From Hofstenia miamia (taxonomy: Eukaryota > Xenacoelomorpha > Acoela), in contig SCFE01000067.1 in NCBI GenBank assembly GCA_004352715.1, forward strand, positions 1,949,204 through 2,013,203: a stretch of 64,000 nt of DNA, read 5' to 3'. A program made the translations under genes and the position numbers. Shown one piece after another: positions 1 to 11,948 of this stretch; position 1 is the first letter of the stretch; every line of letters begins with the position of its first letter. Below the pieces are notes generated by a model, which saw only the letters and a program-made list of their open reading frames with translations, was not told where the DNA came from and made no database searches.

Positions 1-850
1 AACATGGTGTTACCGTTATCGGTGAGGTCACTGTCAATGCTGAGAATATGAATAAAATGAAAGAGATTGTGGCAAATCAGAATAAAATAATTTAATATGG
101 TGGTGAATTGCGATGCGAACCAACCGAATCTTTTGGCAAAAGACTTAATACAACAAACCCTCGTGGAAAAAACTATCCAATGCCCTCCAAAGTGCGATGG
201 AACAGCATCGCCCAGCTTTTCGCGTGGCTTACAAGGACTTGTGGACCTAGCTAAAATCAAGCGAAAGGTGATTGTGGATAATGACATCTGAGGCTGCTAC
301 AGAATAGCATCAAATGTCTGAGGCTGGTATCTGGCGCTCATAATGGTTTGCAGTCAAACAATATATGTGCTTATGCTTAGACGGAAAACATGCTTTAGTA
401 CATACAGAAAACATGCATCCGAGTATAGAGAGTGGACCAGCTTTCAGAAAAGTGGTACAACTATTATGTGCCTGTTGCGTGGTTCTTAGCCAAAGTACTG
501 TATCTCGAATTTTCCGGAGCAAAATTGACAGAAAAATGAATTGAAGCGTATGCCCTTTTTAATAGAATTCCTTTCCGAAGGAAAAGCCATGTTCGCTTAG
601 AGTTAGCAAAAAGTTAATGACTGCAAAGTGGAAAGCTTCATCAAGGTGTACAAGTAAACTAAAGAAATTAAGATGTCATTGCAGATGTGAGCTCACCATC
701 AGTACAGTTGGCTTAAAAAGAGCATTTTCGACAATGGGTTTTGTTCAATCCGTCTTGTGAAATAGATTAGATTCAGAAAAAGTTGGTAAACTAGCTTTTT
801 CTTTGCGTGAATTAAGAAGCGCATAGAGAATGCTTTGACACGCATACTTG
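1..850 (+). pseudogene. Decayed BED-type hAT transposase, copy A (3' half)
   Basis: This stretch matches the middle and 3' part of the better preserved copy at 4609-6030. Translating across frames gives scattered hAT-transposase-like pieces, ending near 690-820 in a hAT dimerisation-like stretch (RAFSTMGFVQS, then NRLDSEKVGKLAFS). Stops and frameshifts interrupt every frame, so no functional protein is possible. hAT transposases normally cut and paste DNA with an RNase H-fold core followed by this dimerisation region. The copy begins at the window edge and ends at the single N at 1031, where copy B starts. It differs from the other two copies by roughly ten substitutions around 880-1010, so it is a diverged copy or the other haplotype rather than a pure duplicate. 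Confidence 0.6.
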
Positions 851-1031
851 TTTCATCAAAATTTAGTGTTATTAACTGTTATTAACAGTCATAAGGTAAA
901 AACTCGGTTTAGGTGTCAAAAGCGCAACCCTGATTCCAGATTATGAAAATATCGACAAAGTAAGCAACTGTGTAGGTAAATTGTTCATGGACATTGTTTA
1001 CCACATCATAAAATGAATTACTGAAGATATN

Positions 1032-1590
1032 TGGATAATGACATCTGAGGCTGCTACAGAATAGCATCAAATGTCTGAGGCTGGTATCTGGCGCTCATAA
1101 TGGTTTGCAGTCAAACAATATATGTGCTTATGCTTAGACGGAAAACATGCTTTAGTACATACAGAAAACATGCATCCGAGTATAGAGAGTGGACCAGCTT
1201 TCAGAAAAGTGGTACAACTATTATGTGCCTGTTGCGTGGTTCTTAGCCAAAGTACTGTATCTCGAATTTTCCGGAGCAAAATTGACAGAAAAATGAATTG
1301 AAGCGTATGCCCTTTTTAATAGAATTCCTTTCCGAAGGAAAAGCCATGTTCGCTTAGAGTTAGCAAAAAGTTAATGACTGCAAAGTGGAAAGCTTCATCA
1401 AGGTGTACAAGTAAACTAAAGAAATTAAGATGTCATTGCAGATGTGAGCTCACCATCAGTACAGTTGGCTTAAAAAGAGCATTTTCGACAATGGGTTTTG
1501 TTCAATCCGTCTTGTGAAATAGATTAGATTCAGAAAAAGTTGGTAAACTAGCTTTTTCTTTGTGTGAATTAGAAGCGCATAGAGAATGCT
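1032..1590 (+). pseudogene. Decayed BED-type hAT transposase, copy B (C-terminal end)
   Basis: This copy starts just after the single N at 1031 and repeats the sequence found at 278 onward and 5460 onward. It keeps only the C-terminal hAT dimerisation-like stretch around 1445-1580, interrupted by stops. It continues as noncoding sequence to 2238, where a 1000-N gap begins. It is almost identical to copy C, which suggests copy B is the same locus assembled twice. Confidence 0.55.
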
Positions 1591-2238
1591 TTGACACGCA
1601 TACTTGTTTCATCAAAATTTAGTGTTATTAACTGTTATTAACAATCATAAGGTCAAAACTCGGTTTCAGTACCAAAAGCGCAACCCTGATTCCAGATTAT
1701 GAATATATCGACAAAGTAAGCAACTGTGTATGTAAATTTTTCATGGACATTGTTTACCACATCATAAAATGAATTACTGAAGATATTGACCACATTAGCA
1801 ACATCACCAACTGTCTTCTATCTAAACTTGTAGTTTGAATTGGTATTTAATGCTTGTGGACTTATTCATCTACCTTATGCATTGTACACCGTCTACATCT
1901 TGTTTGTAAGCAATTGATACTGAGTTGATTCATCTATCATTTCTTTCAAACAATGTTGATTGAAATCAGAATGTGTCTACAACATGCATGAACAAATGAA
2001 ACCCTGCTGTTAGTTGTCATCTATAGCAGCGGATTGATGATTGCACCAGTATAGATATGCATCACCGTTTCAATATTAGTAATGATTAGTACAGAAATTT
2101 ACTATTCTAAAACAAAAGTAGCACATAGTATTGGTACTTATTTGAAAACCTTATCTGTATGTTTAGGATTACAATAAAAAAGTGGGGCCAGTAGGAAATC
2201 CATGCATTTTTGTTTTTAAATTCTAACTTTTTTCATGT

Positions 2239-3238
2239 NNNNNNNNNNNNNNNNNNNNNNNNNNNNNNNNNNNNNNNNNNNNNNNNNNNNNNNNNNNNNN
2301 NNNNNNNNNNNNNNNNNNNNNNNNNNNNNNNNNNNNNNNNNNNNNNNNNNNNNNNNNNNNNNNNNNNNNNNNNNNNNNNNNNNNNNNNNNNNNNNNNNNN
2401 NNNNNNNNNNNNNNNNNNNNNNNNNNNNNNNNNNNNNNNNNNNNNNNNNNNNNNNNNNNNNNNNNNNNNNNNNNNNNNNNNNNNNNNNNNNNNNNNNNNN
2501 NNNNNNNNNNNNNNNNNNNNNNNNNNNNNNNNNNNNNNNNNNNNNNNNNNNNNNNNNNNNNNNNNNNNNNNNNNNNNNNNNNNNNNNNNNNNNNNNNNNN
2601 NNNNNNNNNNNNNNNNNNNNNNNNNNNNNNNNNNNNNNNNNNNNNNNNNNNNNNNNNNNNNNNNNNNNNNNNNNNNNNNNNNNNNNNNNNNNNNNNNNNN
2701 NNNNNNNNNNNNNNNNNNNNNNNNNNNNNNNNNNNNNNNNNNNNNNNNNNNNNNNNNNNNNNNNNNNNNNNNNNNNNNNNNNNNNNNNNNNNNNNNNNNN
2801 NNNNNNNNNNNNNNNNNNNNNNNNNNNNNNNNNNNNNNNNNNNNNNNNNNNNNNNNNNNNNNNNNNNNNNNNNNNNNNNNNNNNNNNNNNNNNNNNNNNN
2901 NNNNNNNNNNNNNNNNNNNNNNNNNNNNNNNNNNNNNNNNNNNNNNNNNNNNNNNNNNNNNNNNNNNNNNNNNNNNNNNNNNNNNNNNNNNNNNNNNNNN
3001 NNNNNNNNNNNNNNNNNNNNNNNNNNNNNNNNNNNNNNNNNNNNNNNNNNNNNNNNNNNNNNNNNNNNNNNNNNNNNNNNNNNNNNNNNNNNNNNNNNNN
3101 NNNNNNNNNNNNNNNNNNNNNNNNNNNNNNNNNNNNNNNNNNNNNNNNNNNNNNNNNNNNNNNNNNNNNNNNNNNNNNNNNNNNNNNNNNNNNNNNNNNN
3201 NNNNNNNNNNNNNNNNNNNNNNNNNNNNNNNNNNNNNN
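2239..3238. other. Assembly gap, 1000 N
   Basis: Exactly 1000 N, so the true length is unknown. The sequence before it is the end of copy B of the hAT-derived repeat. Confidence 0.99.
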
Positions 3239-4608
3239 GAATGTCATTGCCTTAAGGTAATCTTACATTTTGCAAGTCTAATTCCTCTTTTTGTAATTTT
3301 TTTTCCTCTTCTGTGGCTGCAAATATGTATGTGCGCAGTTTACCTATGGGTTGGGTGAAGCAAGCCTGACAAAAGGACTTTGTGTGCAAAATTATTTGAA
3401 TTCATGAACACACAAATTTTTAAAAAAATATCTTTTATTTGATGAAAATATTTAGTTTAAAGATGTAAAAAAATGATATATCTCTCTTTGAAAATATTAA
3501 TATCAATCATTTTCAAAAATTAAATAGTTTAATGCTTCCTCCTAAAATTATAAAGCTGATGCTTCAGATTCTTTACTGCATTCATAAATAGCTTGTTCTG
3601 TTTAATAGAGCAGGTTGATTCAGGGTGTTTTATCTCATGAATGAAGCGGCCAAATGCAGGCAAAAAATTTTCAATTCTTCGTTTGTGCACTGTAATCAGT
3701 TGCTACTAAGGTAGCAATGAAAAGAAAACTTGGAAACTTTGTTGCTTAAAAGATTTAGGCATTTTGCAGTGTGATTTCTTTGTTAGTTATAAACACAAAT
3801 ATGAATAACATGTTTTCTATTATTTACTAACCCTTTGTGAAAGGAATTCCTCCTCTGGGTACAGGAGTCTAAATGAAAAACTGAAAATACATTGAATCCA
3901 TCCATTAATATCTGCCTAAATTTGCAAAAAATTTTAAGTCAAGTATCACTTTCTCTACACCTTAACTTATGTGTTAGTCAAAGACTTAATATATTATATG
4001 AACACTGGTTGTCTTTTTGTAGTGTGAAGAATGGGACAACATTCAAAACGAGCTGAATAGGCACGAGATAGCTATTTTGATAAAAAAAGGCTCATAATGC
4101 ACCTCCCCTTTTAAATGTAAAACGTTTTCCTCTCACACATTTTGACGCATTGTTTGATAAACCATTTCTAAATTTTGAACATCTACATGTAGGTTAAAAC
4201 TTTCAAACATTTTTGGATATAAATGTCAGAGTAATAACCTATTGCATATTGATATACGGTTTATTTTTAGGTAGTGNNNNNNNNNNNNNNNNNNNNNGCA
4301 GGCAAAAAATTTTCAATTCTTCGTCTGTGCACTGTAATCAGTTGCTACTAATGTAGCAATGAAAAGAAAACTTGGAAACTTTGTTGCTTAAAAGATTTAG
4401 GCATTTTGCAGTGTGATTTCTTTGTTAGTTATAAACACAAATATGAATAACATGTTTTCTATTATTTACTAACCCTTTGTGAAAGGAATTCCTCCTCTAG
4501 GTACAGGAGTCTAAATCTACATGTAGGTTAAAACTTTCAAACATTTTTGGATATAAATGTCAGAGTAACAACCTATTACATATTGATATACGGTTTATTT
4601 TTAGGTAG
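3239..4608. repeat. Noncoding stretch with a local duplication around a 21-N gap
   Basis: No coding sequence is supported. The block at 3656-4276 recurs at 4298-4609 with a few substitutions and with about 300 bases (3875-4180) missing. The two copies are separated by the 21-N gap at 4277-4297. The second copy leads straight into the hAT pseudogene at 4609, and the first copy stops at the gap at exactly the equivalent base, so the two are probably alternative assemblies or alleles of one sequence. Confidence 0.65.
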
Positions 4609-6030
4609 TGATGCCTGGAGCGGGAGACCGAAGAGTTGACCCAATTTGGAACCATTTTGAGAAGATCGATAGAAGATCGAAATCCAAAATATGTGGATAT
4701 GAGGCAGCAGTCATTCCTAAAAGAATGACTAAGTATTTCGTGAGACACAAAGACTCATTGACCGAGGGCCCTTCACAACCGAAGCAACAATTTTGGAATT
4801 TCTACCAGTAAAGATGACAAATCGAAATTCGACTTGGTAGTGGAGCGGTTCTTTTTTGCCAACAACATGCCGTTTTCCGTCGTGAACTCGCAACAATTCT
4901 TGGTTCTGATTTCGGTGTTACACCCAGAATGCAGACCTCGGAATAGGAACATACTGACGACTGGCATACTTGATAAAGTGTATACTGAAATGGAAGAGGA
5001 GAGGAGTGTGTTGCGAAATTGAAAGGTATTGATGGATGGTCAAACACATGCAATGACCCGATTATTGCGGTGTCCATTCAACACCAAGAAAGTGTACATT
5101 TTCGGAAACACGATACCTCTACAAGAAGTCTCACTAGCTAGTATTTGGCGGAAAAGACACTTAAGTATATCAACAATTCGAAGAGAAACATGGTGTTACC
5201 GTTATCGGTGAGGTCACTGTCAATGCTGAGAATATGAATAAAATGAAAGAGATTGTGGCAAATCAGAATAAAATAATTTAATATGGTGGTGAATTGCGAT
5301 GCGAACCAACCGAATCTTTTGGCAAAAGACTTAATACAACAAACCCTCGTGGAAAAAACTATCCAATGCCCTCCAAAGTGCGATGGAACAGCATCGCCCA
5401 GCTTTTCGCGTGGCTTACAAGGACTTGTGGACCTAGCTAAAATCAAGCGAAAGGTGATTGTGGATAATGACATCTGAGGCTGCTACAGAATAGCATCAAA
5501 TGTCTGAGGCTGGTATCTGGCGCTCATAATGGTTTGCAGTCAAACAATATATGTGCTTATGCTTAGAATGTGCTTATGCTTTAGTACATACAGAAAACAT
5601 GCATCCGAGTATAGAGAGTGGACCAGCTTTCAGAAAAGTGGTACAACTATTATGTGCCTGTTGCGTGGTTCTTAGCCAAAGTACTGTATCTCGAATTTTC
5701 CGGAGCAAAATTGACAGAAAAATGAATTGAAGCGTATGCCCTTTTTAATAGAATTCCTTTCCGAAGGAAAAGCCATGTTCGCTTAGAGTTAGCAAAAAGT
5801 TAATGACTGCAAAGTGGAAAGCTTCATCAAGGTGTACAAGTAAACTAAAGAAATTAAGATGTCATTGCAGATGTGAGCTCACCATCAGTACAGTTGGCTT
5901 AAAAAGAGCATTTTCGACAATGGGTTTTGTTCAATCCGTCTTGTGAAATAGATTAGATTCAGAAAAAGTTGGTAAACTAGCTTTTTCTTTGTGTGAATTA
6001 GAAGCGCATAGAGAATGCTTTGACACGCAT
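4609..6030 (+). pseudogene. Decayed BED-finger hAT transposase, copy C (most complete)
   Basis: The start codon at 4609 opens a 66-codon frame with a BED-finger-like beginning (DPIWNHFEK, then a degenerate cysteine/histidine region ending YFVRH). After a stop, the next pieces read FFFANNMPFSVVNSQQF and YRPPNR-like residues at about 4840-5000, characteristic of hAT N-terminal cores. Later frames hold a WSNTCNDP-like stretch near 5030, a PSKVRWNS stretch near 5370, and the dimerisation region near 5880-6010. Many stops and shifts make it nonfunctional. A short acceptor-like sequence (ttatttttag) lies just upstream of the ATG. A small deletion near 5566 separates it from copies A and B. I did not find its terminal repeats. 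Confidence 0.65.
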
Positions 6031-6665
6031 ACTTGTTTCATCAAAATTTAGTGTTATTAACTGTTATTAACAATCATAAGGTCAAAACTCGGTTTCAGTA
6101 CCAAAAGCGCAACCCTGATTCCAGATTATGAATATATCGACAAAGTAAGCAACTGTGTATGTAAATTTTTCATGGACATTGTTTACCACATCATAAAATG
6201 AATTACTGAAGATATTGACCACATTAGCAACATCACCAACTGTCTTCTATCTAAACTTGTAGTTTGAATTGGTATTTAATGCTTGTGGACTTATTCATCT
6301 ACCTTATGCATTGTACACCGTCTACATCTTGTTTGTAAGCAATTGATACTGAGTTGATTCATCTATCATTTCTTTCAAACAATGTTGATTGAAATCAGAA
6401 TGTGTCTACAACATGCATGAACAAATGAAACCCTGCTGTTAGTTGTCATCTATAGCAGCGGATTGATGATTGCACCAGTATAGATATGCATCACCGTTTC
6501 AAAATTAGTAATGATTAGTACAGAAATTTACTATTCTAAAACAAAAGTAGCACATAGTATTGGTACTTATTTGAAAACCTTATCTGTATGTTTAGGATTA
6601 CAATAAAAAAGTGGGGCCAGTAGGAAATCCATGCATTTTTGTTTTTAAATTCTAACTTTTTTCAT
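5187..6665. repeat. Third copy of the 1-2238 repeat
   Basis: This is the only copy with unique sequence on both sides and so is probably the true locus. It matches 1-1030 (diverged) and 1032-2238 (near-identical). Confidence 0.7.
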
Positions 6666-6802
6666 GTTAATTTTTATAAAACATTACGTTATAAAAATCT
6701 ATTGACAACTTTCAAAGAAACAGGAATGTATTCATAGTTGTAAACAAAACAATTCAGACTTGTTCTTATAGCTCCTTCTATTTCTGACAATAAGCATCAA
6801 AA

Positions 6803-7030
6803 ATGAATTTACAACCTAAAGACATTAGACTCCAAGTTTTAAATAAAACTATGACAAATGCTAGAAATTATTTATATAATCTGTCTAAAATGCCTTTGAG
6901 AACATTTCAACGTTTTTTTAAGATTTTAAAAAATGATGGATCACTCATTAGAAATGTCGGAAGTGGACGACCTCGGAATTTTGGCCCTTCAGATTGTAAA
7001 TCACTTTAAAATTTTGCTCTGAAACGTTTC
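6803..7030 (+). pseudogene. Tc1/mariner-like transposase N-terminal fragment
   Basis: A 68-codon frame begins at 6803. Its second half looks like the paired-type helix-turn-helix of Tc1/mariner transposases: a recognition-helix-like MPLRTFQRFFKIL followed by GSLIRNVGSGRPRNF, the linker and GRPR AT-hook-like motif of that family. A stop at about 7007 is followed in frame by residues (NFALKR) that resemble the continuation, so the reading frame is decayed. No catalytic domain or terminal inverted repeats are visible. Other paired-like HTH proteins are possible, but the GSGRPR linker favours this call. Confidence 0.45.
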
Positions 7031-8547
7031 ATGTTTTCAGTAATAAGAGATCGATATCTCTTTGTAGTGAGAGCTAGTTTCATAAATGATCAGGGCCCGA
7101 TGTGGAGATACTCTTTTTCTTAACATTATATTATGTTCTACCCTTTTATAAGATTCATTTTGCTAGCTTTAGTTTTTGTATTGGTCTTAGGCATATCAAA
7201 TATTTTTTAATAAAACACATCGGGGCTAAAAAGTTTGATCCGTTTCGGGGCTTGCTCCACTCATCATCTGATTTTCAAACTTTTAGGCAGTGGCATCGTG
7301 CCATGTGCTCCCTTCAATTTTTTTCAAAATATCAAAAATTCCAAAATTTTCGAAGGTATTAATGAGATCACTAGATAATTTAATGGGAAAATGACAATTG
7401 ACTTAAAAATATTTTCTTTTTTATTAATTCATATGAACTTATTTCAAAAATTCTCTTTTTATGATTTAGGATTGTAAAAATTCCATTTACGAGTGTATGT
7501 ATCTTTAATATGTATTCATATGTAAATATTACTGTAATCTTCGCTTTTTTTACGATTTCATAGGCATGTTGTATAGTGCTTAATCACTTTAACATAGATT
7601 TTATCTTGCCTCGGAATTAACAACGTAGTAATTTTGTTTGTTCTTTCTTTTATCGAATCTTTAGATTTTCGACAGTTAAATTCTTGATTAAATGTCAATT
7701 CATTTTTAAAATTAGATTCAATTTGCTATAATCATATGGAAGATTTGTCATATTTCAAAATTTGACGTTTTTTAAACCGCAAGGTAGAATTATACAGTAA
7801 TACTTGCATATACATCCGGACCTCCCAACTTTCCGGTGTATGACTTAATTTTAGTTTCATTAATCGCCCATGACTAACTGGACGCGAAATTTAAATGTCT
7901 GTATTCCATTTAATCAACACTAAAATTTGAATACTATTAAACAGCTGTTAGTTTAAATAATTGCATGTTTTGTTTACAGAATGAATATTGGTTCACAGAG
8001 CCCATCAAATAGTTAAACCAGATTACTCATTCGCACTTGGGATGCATTAATTCGCTTTGGTTTTACATACAAACCACTGTTTAACTTTACGTGCTGTAAT
8101 TATAACACTATTTCAATGTTTGTTCTTTGATTATCCATAGACGCCTTAATATTAAATCGACCGCGTTTGCGAATTGCAAATGAATTTGTTATTTTTGTAA
8201 TTGTAATAAATATACGTTTATACATATCGGAATTGGACGCAAGTATTTTCTTGAAAATCTGGTTGTGCAGGCGCCAAGACATGTAGTTTTCCATGATTGA
8301 TTATATATTTGATATATTCTAATTAAACAATATTGATATTAACTTTCACGAAGACGGTTTAATTACATGTACTCGTTAATTCAATTATAATTAATACACG
8401 AGTATCTCATTCAATTAATGCATTAAATAGCAAAATTAGTTGAATTGATAGTAAATTCGGTTAAATTTGAATGATAAATCTAACATTAAAATAAAGAATT
8501 CGGAATACCAAAAACTAGAATATATTTGTCAACTACCCGTTGCACTG
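7031..8547. other. AT-rich noncoding stretch
   Basis: No conserved coding sequence, RNA gene or terminal repeats are recognised here. Short open frames (for example 7102-7362) are AT-rich with no family resemblance. The 3' untranslated region of the carbonic anhydrase should lie at its right edge, but I could not pick a convincing polyadenylation signal. Confidence 0.6.
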
Positions 8548-9342
8548 CTAACAAGTCTTTGATGTGAGGACGACTCTATTATTACAATGTTGAGTCGGGC
8601 GACAGTTGCACAAAATCGGATTACGATTTTCATCGCGTAATCCCCTTACGATTTTGATTTCGTTTTCAGAGATAGTAATTGGTTCATGGAATAATACAAA
8701 TCGAACTGTTTCGGTACAAGGAGGGGTAGTGAGCGATCCAGCATAACTGAAGTAAGCAGCTGTGTTATTGGGCAAAAGTGAACGCAAGTCAAAACTTTGC
8801 AAAGTACTGTGAGAGTTTATTTCTGAAATGTCTTTAATCGCAGCGGCCATGGTTTCAAATCCTTTATTAATTTTATTATTAGCTTCTGGTGTAGTGGCAA
8901 CTTTGACGAAAACGCAAAGAACCGCAATCTTTTCACCACAGCCCCTGTACTCACCTACGTTATCGTTAGCATTTTCCTTAAAAACGAAATGAATTTCACC
9001 ATCATAAATCTGTCCATCAATTATATGCTCAGAGCCATGTTGGCCTGGACTACCCCAATGCATATGGGCATGATCGAAAACAAATGTGTGGTCCTTAACT
9101 AAAGGTCCACCTGATAGGTTCATTTTGCAATTAGGTGGATCTAGTCTAAACATTCTTCCATTGTTGGAAACTTTGAAATCTTCAGGGAACATTTGAATGT
9201 CAAGTTTAGACATGTGTGAGTTTAGGTCACATTTATCTTTAAATATTGTTATTGGGCTTTGACGATTGCCAGTAGCTGCATCCCAATGTTTATGCCAAGC
9301 TGACGGAGGTAATGCTCCGTTTTCGTAAGTCCAACTAGCCAT
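8548..9342 (-). CDS. Alpha-carbonic anhydrase, cytosolic type, single exon
   Basis: This 264-residue protein spans a whole alpha-carbonic anhydrase domain, close to the usual 260-residue cytosolic length. The family interconverts CO2 and bicarbonate using a zinc ion. The three zinc histidines are in place: H93 and H95 in AHMHWG and H118 in GEIHFVF. The gatekeeping threonine region (SLTTPPC, 203-209) and the RQSPI stretch (27-31) are also present. Residue 63, where the proton-shuttle histidine (H64 of human CA II) usually sits, is arginine (NNGRMF), which should slow proton transfer. No signal peptide or membrane anchor is visible, so it should act in the cytosol. The start is a good ATG, and the frame is uninterrupted with no intron, which could mean an old retrocopy. 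It stands alone between noncoding stretches. Confidence 0.93.
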   Translation of the reverse strand: MASWTYENGALPPSAWHKHWDAATGNRQSPITIFKDKCDLNSHMSKLDIQMFPEDFKVSNNGRMFRLDPPNCKMNLSGGPLVKDHTFVFDHAHMHWGSPGQHGSEHIIDGQIYDGEIHFVFKENANDNVGEYRGCGEKIAVLCVFVKVATTPEANNKINKGFETMAAAIKDISEINSHSTLQSFDLRSLLPNNTAAYFSYAGSLTTPPCTETVRFVLFHEPITISENEIKIVRGLRDENRNPILCNCRPTQHCNNRVVLTSKTC

Positions 9343-10411
9343 TGAAATAGCAAACTAGAAAATGCATTTACTCACCGTTTTATCGATCCGCGTGAGGGCG
9401 CAAATTCAACGCATTTCACTAATATACTGTATTATTTTTACAACAATTAACGAAGTTGATGATGAAATTATAGTAAAATTTGTGTGGGTGTCGTATAATA
9501 ATAGTAAGTTGTATCAGTAGAGCATGTGGATTTAGGATTATTTTAGGGGCCCAAATAAAATATAATTTTATGTATATAAATGAGCACTAAACAATTTCTA
9601 AATGTAATATTTGATTGCCGATTTATAATGAATTTTTCTTTTATAGAGAGCTCGGGTACCCTCTATATAGCCGCCACTGAGTTTTATCCATGAATCAACA
9701 TGTTTAGCTAGACATTCTATTGGTTTATTATTTTCAGAACAAAAACGTGGCATGAAAGTTATCTAAACGCAACGCAATAATGACAGTCAGCGAAATCCTC
9801 CCAATTCAGCTGTCTTACATTTGAAATTAGCAATCAATCAGTCGAATTATTCATTGGTTAATATAAAATACATTGTTTATTGTACTGCGAACACGCTTAC
9901 TTTTATATAAACATTCGCAAATTGAGGGGTTTTGCAAAGTTGTAGTTACTATATATTGAACATAATCAAATCAATAGCATTTTTTGAAAAAATTCAATTG
10001 ATGTCAACAGAATTTAAAGAGCAATCAATAAATTATCAACGCAATGTTTTTCAATTTTGTTATAGGTTTTATTTATCTATATAATGATATAACAGTACAT
10101 TCCAAAATCTTAAATCTTAAAACCCCTATGCTGGGTTAAAAATGCAACTTCCCCTACCCTAACCAAAATTCTTTCCGCCGCCATTGCGCATGCTATTTCT
10201 AGAATTAATTTCCAATTAGGCTTAGAATAGACTCCAAGATTTCATATTAACTATGTACAACAACAAAGTCTAGTAAAAACACTTCTGACCTCCCTATAGT
10301 AAATACGTTTGGAAAATTTGGCAAATTGCCAAATATTTGGATAAGAATGCATAATTTTTTGTAAACAGCAATTTTCCAAATATTTGGATAGTATTTTCCA
10401 AATAATTGTCA
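9343..10411. other. Upstream region of the carbonic anhydrase; no gene seen
   Basis: Should contain the promoter of the carbonic anhydrase, read leftward. A TATATAG-like element lies at about 9664-9671, roughly 320 bases upstream of the ATG, but I cannot show it is used. The rest is AT-rich with no recognised coding sequence. Confidence 0.4.
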
Positions 10412-10579
10412 CAAGGCTGTAGCCACGGGGGGCCAGGGGGGCACGGCCCCCCCTGAGAAAAATGTAAGCAGTAGTGCCAAAAAAATATAAACATTTAAGA
10501 ACACACCACTAATCAGCTTTCAATATATCATTACGTCATAGGTGTGTCCCCCTGGGGATTTGGTCTGACTACAGGCTTG
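10412..10579. mobile_element. hAT-type MITE with 8-bp target site duplication
   Basis: A 168-bp nonautonomous element. Its ends are inverted repeats, CAAGGCTGTAGCCA on the left and, read inward from the right, CAAGCCTGTAGTCA. It is flanked by a perfect 8-bp duplication, AATTGTCA, at 10404-10411 and 10580-10587. An 8-bp duplication is the hallmark of hAT transposition. The GC-rich subterminal sequence (GGGGGGCCAGGGGGGC) resembles the left end of the full hAT element at 12853, so it may be mobilised by a relative of that element. Confidence 0.85.
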
Positions 10580-10727
10580 AATTGTCAAGTTATTCAAATT
10601 TGTACAATTTGTACATTCCTTCATTTACAGTTCATTTGATTAAATAAATATCTACATAATGTATACTATTTCGAACATTTTTAAAACCAAAAAACGAAAA
10701 TTTTAACAATTCATTGACTAAAATTTA

Positions 10728-10730
<3 letters not shown>

Positions 10731-10772
<42 letters not shown>
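10731..10772. repeat. (TA)n microsatellite
   Basis: Uninterrupted AT dinucleotide run of about 42 bases. Confidence 0.95.
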
Positions 10773-10775
<3 letters not shown>

Positions 10776-11525
10776 TAATATAGGAAAATTTTAATACCCA
10801 CTAGTACTACTCAAAAGCAACCCCATCAAGTGTTTTTGTAATTCTTTATGTTCATACCAGAAATAATTTTTAAATTTAGCATGACAATAAATGTCTAAAT
10901 TTTAATCATAGTGCCAAAACATTGACCTCATTGTCATGGTATATATACAAGTAAAATTGTTTAAAATTGCCAATGTTATGTTTATGTAAAATTTTTTATA
11001 TTGATTGACATGTCATTGCTTTCTTGGTATTTGGAGGTAGTGGAAACGCTTAAGCCAGGGCTCAATCAGTGTTGATTCTTTGTATTAGCTGTATACACTA
11101 TAATGTATACTGTGCAAGCAATCTGATTAACTACTGTTCTAAAAAAATAATTTTGATGGAAATTAAATTTTATGTATAAGTTTATAAGTTTCATTGGCTA
11201 ATATTTGACAAAATATTTTGAAAAAATCGCTTAGCAAAAATTTGGAAAATTTGCCAATTTGGAAATTTTTAGAACGGATTTGCAAATGAAATCCAAATAT
11301 TTGGCACTAATTTGGATTTTTTGTCAAGTTTCCAAACTTTTTTCTATGGTCGTTACAGCTATTTAAGGCATACATGGCATAATTCGAGTAATGATGGGCA
11401 ATTATCAAATTAACTTAATTGAGAAAAGCACATTTGTGTACTAGAATCTTTCACTGATTTATTAAATATGTGTTACCTGGGAGCCCATTTGATCCCTAAG
11501 ACTTAAATCGAAAATTTACGTCACA
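10773..11525. other. AT-rich noncoding stretch
   Basis: Nothing recognised apart from AT-rich sequence. Confidence 0.5.
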
Positions 11526-11948
11526 ACCAATTTAACCCGGCAACAAATCCCTGAACAGCAACTCGCAGATCTGGTTGTAACTCTGATAAGAACTTTAGAC
11601 CCTTATGGGCCAATAAATTTTATTGTCACCTCTGTAGCTACTAATCAATATTCGTGCTTACATAAATGAATTCTTAAAGCTATAGAACCGAGCATTTCTG
11701 ATTTATTGAAACCGCATTTTAATTAGGAACAAATCGGTACATCTATAGAACAAAGTTTTTTAAAATTTAAGCCAGTAAATTTCTGGGTTTATCCTTTAAC
11801 GCCTAAACAAATAATTTTTTGACTTAATAATTTGATTATGCTATTAATATTCCGATGCATTTTTATTAAAAAAGCGGAATGTGAATTGTGGAATAGCATA
11901 CAATTTGAAGAAGATATCCTAAGATGGAGAAAAGTAATGATTTGTTAA
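11526..11948 (+). pseudogene. Possible decayed coding fragment of unknown family
   Basis: One frame runs for 141 codons with only three internal stops (TGA, TAG and TGA) and protein-like composition in its first half, for example ADLVVTLIRTLDPYGP and LKFKPVNFWVYPLTPK. The background here is AT-rich enough that a run like this could be chance. I do not recognise a family. It may be a dead exon or a transposon fragment. Confidence 0.2.

Larger units (their letters stand above)
1..2238. repeat. Two head-to-tail copies of one segment joined by a single N
   Basis: Positions 1-1030 and 1032-2238 both align to the single segment 5187-6665. The second copy restarts inside the first, at the equivalent of position 279, immediately after the lone N. 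Copy B ends at the gap with the same sequence that runs on normally at 6666. This looks like overlapping contigs placed end to end rather than a biological tandem array. Confidence 0.7.

Noticed and set aside
2210-3358. Long open frames over the N gaps
   Set aside because: They consist of unknown residues only; gaps carry no evidence.
9343-9365. A GGTGAGT donor and TTTCTAG acceptor just upstream of the carbonic anhydrase ATG
   Set aside because: They are about 20 bases apart, too close for an intron, and no upstream coding exon is seen.
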